Part shown: piece after piece, positions 60,578 through 64,000 of the stretch
Numbering within the stretch: the first letter of the stretch is position 1
How the letters are laid out: the number at the start of each line of letters is the position of its first letter
NCBI RefSeq assembly: GCF_009733595.1
Contig: NZ_WOFH01000015.1
Location: 124,001 to 188,000 of the forward strand
Length of the DNA: 64,000 nucleotides
Direction of reading: 5' to 3'
Source: Actinomadura litoris
GTDB taxonomy: Bacteria; Actinomycetota; Actinomycetes; Streptosporangiales; Streptosporangiaceae
The notes under the pieces: model-generated
Seen by the model: only the letters and a program-made list of their open reading frames with translations
Database searches by the model: none
Told to the model about the DNA's origin: nothing
Position numbers and translations under genes: made by a program

Positions 60578-61083
60578 TCACCCGCACCACCTGCATCACC
60601 TTCGACTACGGCGGCACCCTGAGCGACCTCTACGCGCACCCGGACCCCGAGCTGGGCATGCGCCCCGTCACCGCGGAGGCCATCGACACGGTCCGGGCGC
60701 TGGCGGGTCAGGGCTACCGGCTGGTGCTGCTGTCCAACACCGGCCCCAGCCAGGACCGGACCCGCGCGCTGGACCGCGCCGGGGTCCTGGATGTGTTCAC
60801 CGCACTGCTGCAATCCCACCAAACGGGGATTCTCAAGCCTGACCCGCTCGCCTACGCCGCGGTCTGCCACGCCGCCGGGTGCCCGCCCGAGCAGGTGATG
60901 GTGGTTGGCGACAACTACACCAACGACGTCGCCGGCCCCCTCGCCTACGGCATGCGCGCCGCCGTGCTGCGGCCCGGCGGACTCGGCCCAGACGAACACC
61001 TGCCCTACGGCCTCCACCTGCTCCGCCGCCTCACCGACCTCCCCCCGCTGCTCGCCCGTGAACGCCAGGGGCACCGCCCATGA
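60574..61083 (+). CDS. HAD-family hydrolase
   Basis: This 169-residue protein starts at GTG 60574. HAD motifs: I, TCITFDYGGTLSDLYAHPD (nucleophile Asp; the second acid of DxD is Gly, as in the FDYGGTL subgroup); II, GYRLVLLSNTGPSQDRTRAL; III, GILKPDPLAYAAVC (Lys); IV, VMVVGDNYTNDVAGPLAYGM. It should be a small phosphatase or phosphotransferase-like enzyme. The Gly at the second Asp may limit its activity. It sits between the CPBP and helicase genes. Confidence 0.85.
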   Translation: MITRTTCITFDYGGTLSDLYAHPDPELGMRPVTAEAIDTVRALAGQGYRLVLLSNTGPSQDRTRALDRAGVLDVFTALLQSHQTGILKPDPLAYAAVCHAAGCPPEQVMVVGDNYTNDVAGPLAYGMRAAVLRPGGLGPDEHLPYGLHLLRRLTDLPPLLARERQGHRP

Positions 61084-61646
61084 GACACCCGCGCCGCCCC
61101 GAGCCAGACGCCCACCCAGCTCGCCCCCCTCGGGCATCGGTCGACCCAGGTCGCAAGCCGCGCTGCGACGCGCCCGGCTTGCGCACCCCGCTGCCGAGGC
61201 CCTGCGGTGCGGGGTTGGCGAGGCCAAGGCCGATGACCACCAGCGCCGACGCCTTAGCCGCGCTCAGGCACCGCGCCGTGCACCGCGCCATCGTCCATGC
61301 CGTGGTCGATGTCCCCCTCCCCGCTGGTGGGGGCACGGAGGCGGCATGGCCGGAGGCTCGCTGGTCGCCGAACCGGTCGCGCGCGGCCCGCCGAATGCGG
61401 GCCACGCCCACCCAACCTGTTCACTTGGGCCGTCGGCGACCCGCGTGCCCGGCGCGTCCAGCGCGTCCGGCGTGCGCTGACACCAGTCGGCGCGCGCTGG
61501 CACGGTCGTCCCCTTTTTGGTCCATGGGTGCGCCCGGCCGTGGTTCCCGCGGTCGGGCACGCCCGGGGTCCCGTTTCGCACCGTTTCGCATCACCGATGT
61601 CAAAGGGAGCCTGTTTCGTGGTCGCCACAGCGAACGCGGGTGTTGA
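61080..61646 (+). CDS. Arg/Pro-rich frame of uncertain reality
   Basis: An ATG overlaps the HAD stop (ATGA) and opens a 188-codon frame, but its composition is Arg/Pro-rich. A more ordinary segment begins at ATG 61231 (TTSADALAALRHRAVHRAIV, HAVVDVPLPAGGGTEAAWPE). It is either a poorly conserved protein of the train or noncoding. Confidence 0.3.
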   Translation: MRHPRRPEPDAHPARPPRASVDPGRKPRCDAPGLRTPLPRPCGAGLARPRPMTTSADALAALRHRAVHRAIVHAVVDVPLPAGGGTEAAWPEARWSPNRSRAARRMRATPTQPVHLGRRRPACPARPARPACADTSRRALARSSPFWSMGAPGRGSRGRARPGSRFAPFRITDVKGSLFRGRHSERGC

Positions 61647-61667
61647 GCCGCCGGGTGGGGTGGGCCG

Positions 61668-63800
61668 GTGAGGGCGGTGGGGTTGCTGCCGCACCAGCGG
61701 GAGGCGGTCGGGAAGGCGGTGCGTGCGCTGGCGGGCGGCGGGCGGGCGCAGCTGCTGTCGCCGTGCGGGACGGGCAAGACCATCACCGCCTCAGCGGTGG
61801 ATGAGGAGCTGGCCGCCGCTGGGCGGACGTTGGTGACCGTGCCGACGCTGGAGTTGGCCGCCCAGACCCTGCGCGAATGGCGGAGCAAAGGCGGCCGGTC
61901 CCTGGGTACCGTCGTGGTGGCGTGCTCGGATCCGGCGGTGCTGACCGGCCGTGAGGTCGAGCTGGACACGGCGGCGGTGGTCACCACCAGCCCGGAGCAG
62001 ATCGCGGCCGCCGGCGCGGTGCCCGGCCGGGTCACGATGGTCTCCACCTACGACAGCGCGCCCATGGTGGCCGCCGCGCACACAAATCACGATCTGCCCG
62101 CATGGGACCTGCTGGTGGTCGATGAGGCGCACCGGACCGTCGGCGCGCCCGGCCGCCCATGGAGCGTGGTGCACCACGACGCCCAGATCCCGGCGCTGCG
62201 GCGTCTCTATATGACCGCCACCCCGCGGATCTCGGGGACCTCTGATTCCGACACCGTCGCGATGGACGACCACCAGGTGTTCGGGCCGGTGTGCTCCCGG
62301 ATGAGTTTCGGCACCGCCATCAGCCGGGGGCTGCTGGCGGACTACCGGCTGGTCGTGGCGGTGGTCACCAACCAGCAGGTGCTCGCGGCGGTCGATCCGG
62401 CGTCGGCGATCTTCTGGCAGGTCGGCCGGGCCGGTGTGCGGCCCGACACCCTGGCGGTGCAGGTCGCGGTGCTGCGGGCGATGGGCGAGTTCGACATCCG
62501 CCGCGCGATCAGCTTCCACCCCCGCATCCAGGACGCGCGGATGTGGTCGATCGTGCTCCCGCAGGCCACCGGCCTGGTTCCCGAGGGGCCGCAGCAGGTG
62601 TGGACCGCGCATCTGGAGGCCGAGCACACCGGCGCCGAACGCCGCCGTGTGCTGGCCCGGCTGGGCAGGGCCGGGGACGAGGTGTGCCTGGTGGCCAACG
62701 CCCGGGTGCTCACCGAGGGCGTGGACGTGCCCGCCGTCGACGGTGTGGTGTTCACCTCCGCCAACGCCTCGCCGGTGGACACCGTCCAGGCCATCGGCCG
62801 TGCGCTGCGCACCGGCGGCGTCACCGGCAAGGTCGCCTCGATCATCGTCCCGCTGCTGGTCGGCGACGGCGAGGACCCGCACCAGGCGGCGCTGCGCTCG
62901 GACTGGGCACCGGTATGGCGAGTGGTGCGGGCGCTGCGCGACCACGACGAACGCCTGGAGACCGCTCTGACCGACCTGCGCCGCGGCCAAGGAGCCCGCG
63001 TGCCGGCGCCGGACGGCGAACCGGCCCGGGAACTGCCGCGCTGGTTCCAGGTGCGCGGCATCCCCGTCCCCCCCGATTTCGCGGACGCCATCACCGTCCG
63101 CGCGGTCGAGGCCACCACTCCCAAATGGGAGGTCTACTACGGCGCCCTCAAAGCCTTCCGCGACCGGCACGGCCACCTGGACCTACCCCGACATCACCAG
63201 GTGCGGGCCGGGGCCCTGGACCTGGACGTGGGCGACTTCGTCAGTTGGATGCGGACCTACAAACGGCGCGGCGAGCTCTCCCGTGAACGCGAGAAGCTCC
63301 TTGACGCGATCGGCATGGTCTGGAACGCCCAAGATCTCCGCTGGGAACGCAAGTACGCCCTCGCGGCCGCGTTCTACCGCGAACACGGCCACCTGCTCAT
63401 CCCCGACAGCCATGTCGCCGCCGACCAGGACGGCAAAGAACACAAGCTCGGAAAATGGATCAGCGTACAGCGCCAATACTGGGCCGATGGCCGGATCCGC
63501 CCAGCCCGGAAGAACAAGCTCGACACGATCGGCATGATCTGGGAGGTTCAGGAACACCTTTGGGAGCAGGGCTACGACGAAGCTAAAGCTTTTGTCCGCC
63601 GCAACGGAAATCTGCAGGTCGGAATCGACTACCAGTCGCCGCGCAGCGGTTATCCGCTCGGGAAATGGCTCTACACCCAAAGCCGCCAGCTCACCGATGG
63701 GGTCCTTCCGCAGAAAAGGCGCCGCAGACTCGACGCCCTCGACCCCGGCTGGGCCCGCAGGCCGCCCCGACGACGCCCGGCCGGGAAGACGTCACGGTGA
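61668..63800 (+). CDS. DEAD/DEAH-box helicase with three helicase-associated (HA) domains
   Basis: This 710-residue protein starts at GTG 61668. Motifs: Q-like LLPHQREAVGKAVRALAGG, Walker A AQLLSPCGTGKTITASAVDE, TVPTLELAAQTLREWR, motif II LLVVDEAHRTVGAPGRPWSV, motif III RLYMTATPRI, motif V-like RVLTEGVDVPAVDGVVFTSA and motif VI VQAIGRALRT. From about 490 come three HA repeats: YYGALKAFRDRHGHLDLPRH, ALAAAFYREHGHLLIPDSHV and YDEAKAFVRRNGNLQVGIDY, each ending in a W-x-Q-R or KW-type helix. Such helicases occur widely in actinobacteria, mostly uncharacterised, and often near mobile or defence genes. It overlaps the last gene by 4 nt. Confidence 0.88.
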   Translation: MRAVGLLPHQREAVGKAVRALAGGGRAQLLSPCGTGKTITASAVDEELAAAGRTLVTVPTLELAAQTLREWRSKGGRSLGTVVVACSDPAVLTGREVELDTAAVVTTSPEQIAAAGAVPGRVTMVSTYDSAPMVAAAHTNHDLPAWDLLVVDEAHRTVGAPGRPWSVVHHDAQIPALRRLYMTATPRISGTSDSDTVAMDDHQVFGPVCSRMSFGTAISRGLLADYRLVVAVVTNQQVLAAVDPASAIFWQVGRAGVRPDTLAVQVAVLRAMGEFDIRRAISFHPRIQDARMWSIVLPQATGLVPEGPQQVWTAHLEAEHTGAERRRVLARLGRAGDEVCLVANARVLTEGVDVPAVDGVVFTSANASPVDTVQAIGRALRTGGVTGKVASIIVPLLVGDGEDPHQAALRSDWAPVWRVVRALRDHDERLETALTDLRRGQGARVPAPDGEPARELPRWFQVRGIPVPPDFADAITVRAVEATTPKWEVYYGALKAFRDRHGHLDLPRHHQVRAGALDLDVGDFVSWMRTYKRRGELSREREKLLDAIGMVWNAQDLRWERKYALAAAFYREHGHLLIPDSHVAADQDGKEHKLGKWISVQRQYWADGRIRPARKNKLDTIGMIWEVQEHLWEQGYDEAKAFVRRNGNLQVGIDYQSPRSGYPLGKWLYTQSRQLTDGVLPQKRRRRLDALDPGWARRPPRRRPAGKTSR

Positions 63801-64000
63801 GCGGCCACGCCACCCACGAGCACGGCCGCGCCGCGATCCGCGCCGCCCTCAGGCGCCCGGATCTGGCTCCCGCCCCCGCCCCGCCGACCGTCGATCGCAT
63901 CTGGGCCTACATCGAGGCGAACTTCGCTGCACCGATCGGGGTAGGCGACATCGCCGCAGGTGCGGGGCTGGGAGTCCGGCAGCTCCAGATCACCTGCAAG
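63797..64000 (+). CDS. AraC-type DNA-binding protein, 3' end outside window
   Basis: GTG 63797 overlaps the helicase stop (GTGA). The frame runs to the right edge: GHATHEHGRAAIRAALRRPD, PPTVDRIWAYIEANFAAPIG, VGDIAAGAGLGVRQLQITCK. The last part is the first helix-turn-helix of an AraC-family domain (IxxNxxxPIxVxDIAxxAGxSxRxLQ). Only 68 codons are visible, with no N-terminal sensor domain. Confidence 0.7.
   Translation, partial: MSGHATHEHGRAAIRAALRRPDLAPAPAPPTVDRIWAYIEANFAAPIGVGDIAAGAGLGVRQLQITCK

Overview
The window is high-GC DNA whose gene content points to a filamentous actinobacterium. Conservon genes (histidine kinase / roadblock / DUF742 / Ras-like GTPase), SAV2177-type (DUF574) methyltransferases, an F420-type LLM oxidoreductase and frequent GTG starts suggest a Streptosporangiales/Thermomonosporaceae-like genome. 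That placement is inference; there is no rRNA or tRNA to anchor it.

Layout. (a) 1-2.0 kb: the end of a conservon-like operon, with a sigma-70-like factor (cut by the left edge), a fused sigma-companion/DUF742 protein and a CvnD-type GTPase. (b) 2-32 kb: an accessory region full of gene decay. Intact genes include a P-loop kinase, a MarR/YczE/LLM oxidoreductase cassette with two 10-bp palindromes over the start codons, a stand-alone NRPS condensation domain, an ArsR/MFS pair, a membrane NACHT ATPase, small membrane and secreted proteins, a possible WDN-type RiPP precursor followed by a pentapeptide-repeat protein, DUF4240 and ricin-lectin proteins, and a phage large terminase carrying an intein. 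Between them lie remnants of IS21, IS5, an amino-acid oxidase, an acyl carrier protein, an NB-ARC protein, a chorismate-binding enzyme, an isoaspartyl-type methyltransferase, a DNA methylase, a TPR protein and a second pentapeptide protein. (c) 32-46 kb: an SDR, HxlR, SRPBCC and FMN-reductase group, a minus-strand operon with two tandem PIMT-like methyltransferases behind a 41-residue peptide gene, two paralogous GNAT acetyltransferases, a broken Tn3 transposase and two HTH regulators. (d) 46.3-64 kb: one very long plus-strand gene train of about 23 reading frames, most joined by 4-nt stop/start overlaps, divergent from an XRE regulator (45071-46294) across a perfect 10-bp inverted repeat.

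The most distinctive unit is (d). Four consecutive genes encode five SAV2177-family methyltransferase domains, of which two have lost the glycine-rich SAM motif. They run straight into a complete conservon (soluble kinase, roadblock, DUF742, GTPase), a GAF protein, an acyl-CoA-dehydrogenase-fold protein without the usual catalytic glutamate, unknown proline-rich proteins, a CPBP membrane protease, a HAD phosphatase, a helicase with three helicase-associated domains and the start of an AraC-type regulator. The translational coupling suggests they are made together, probably as a GTPase-centred signalling system whose effectors are unknown. The other unusual item is a 373-residue intein in the terminase Walker A loop with the W/C/T signature of class 3 inteins and a mutated second LAGLIDADG motif.
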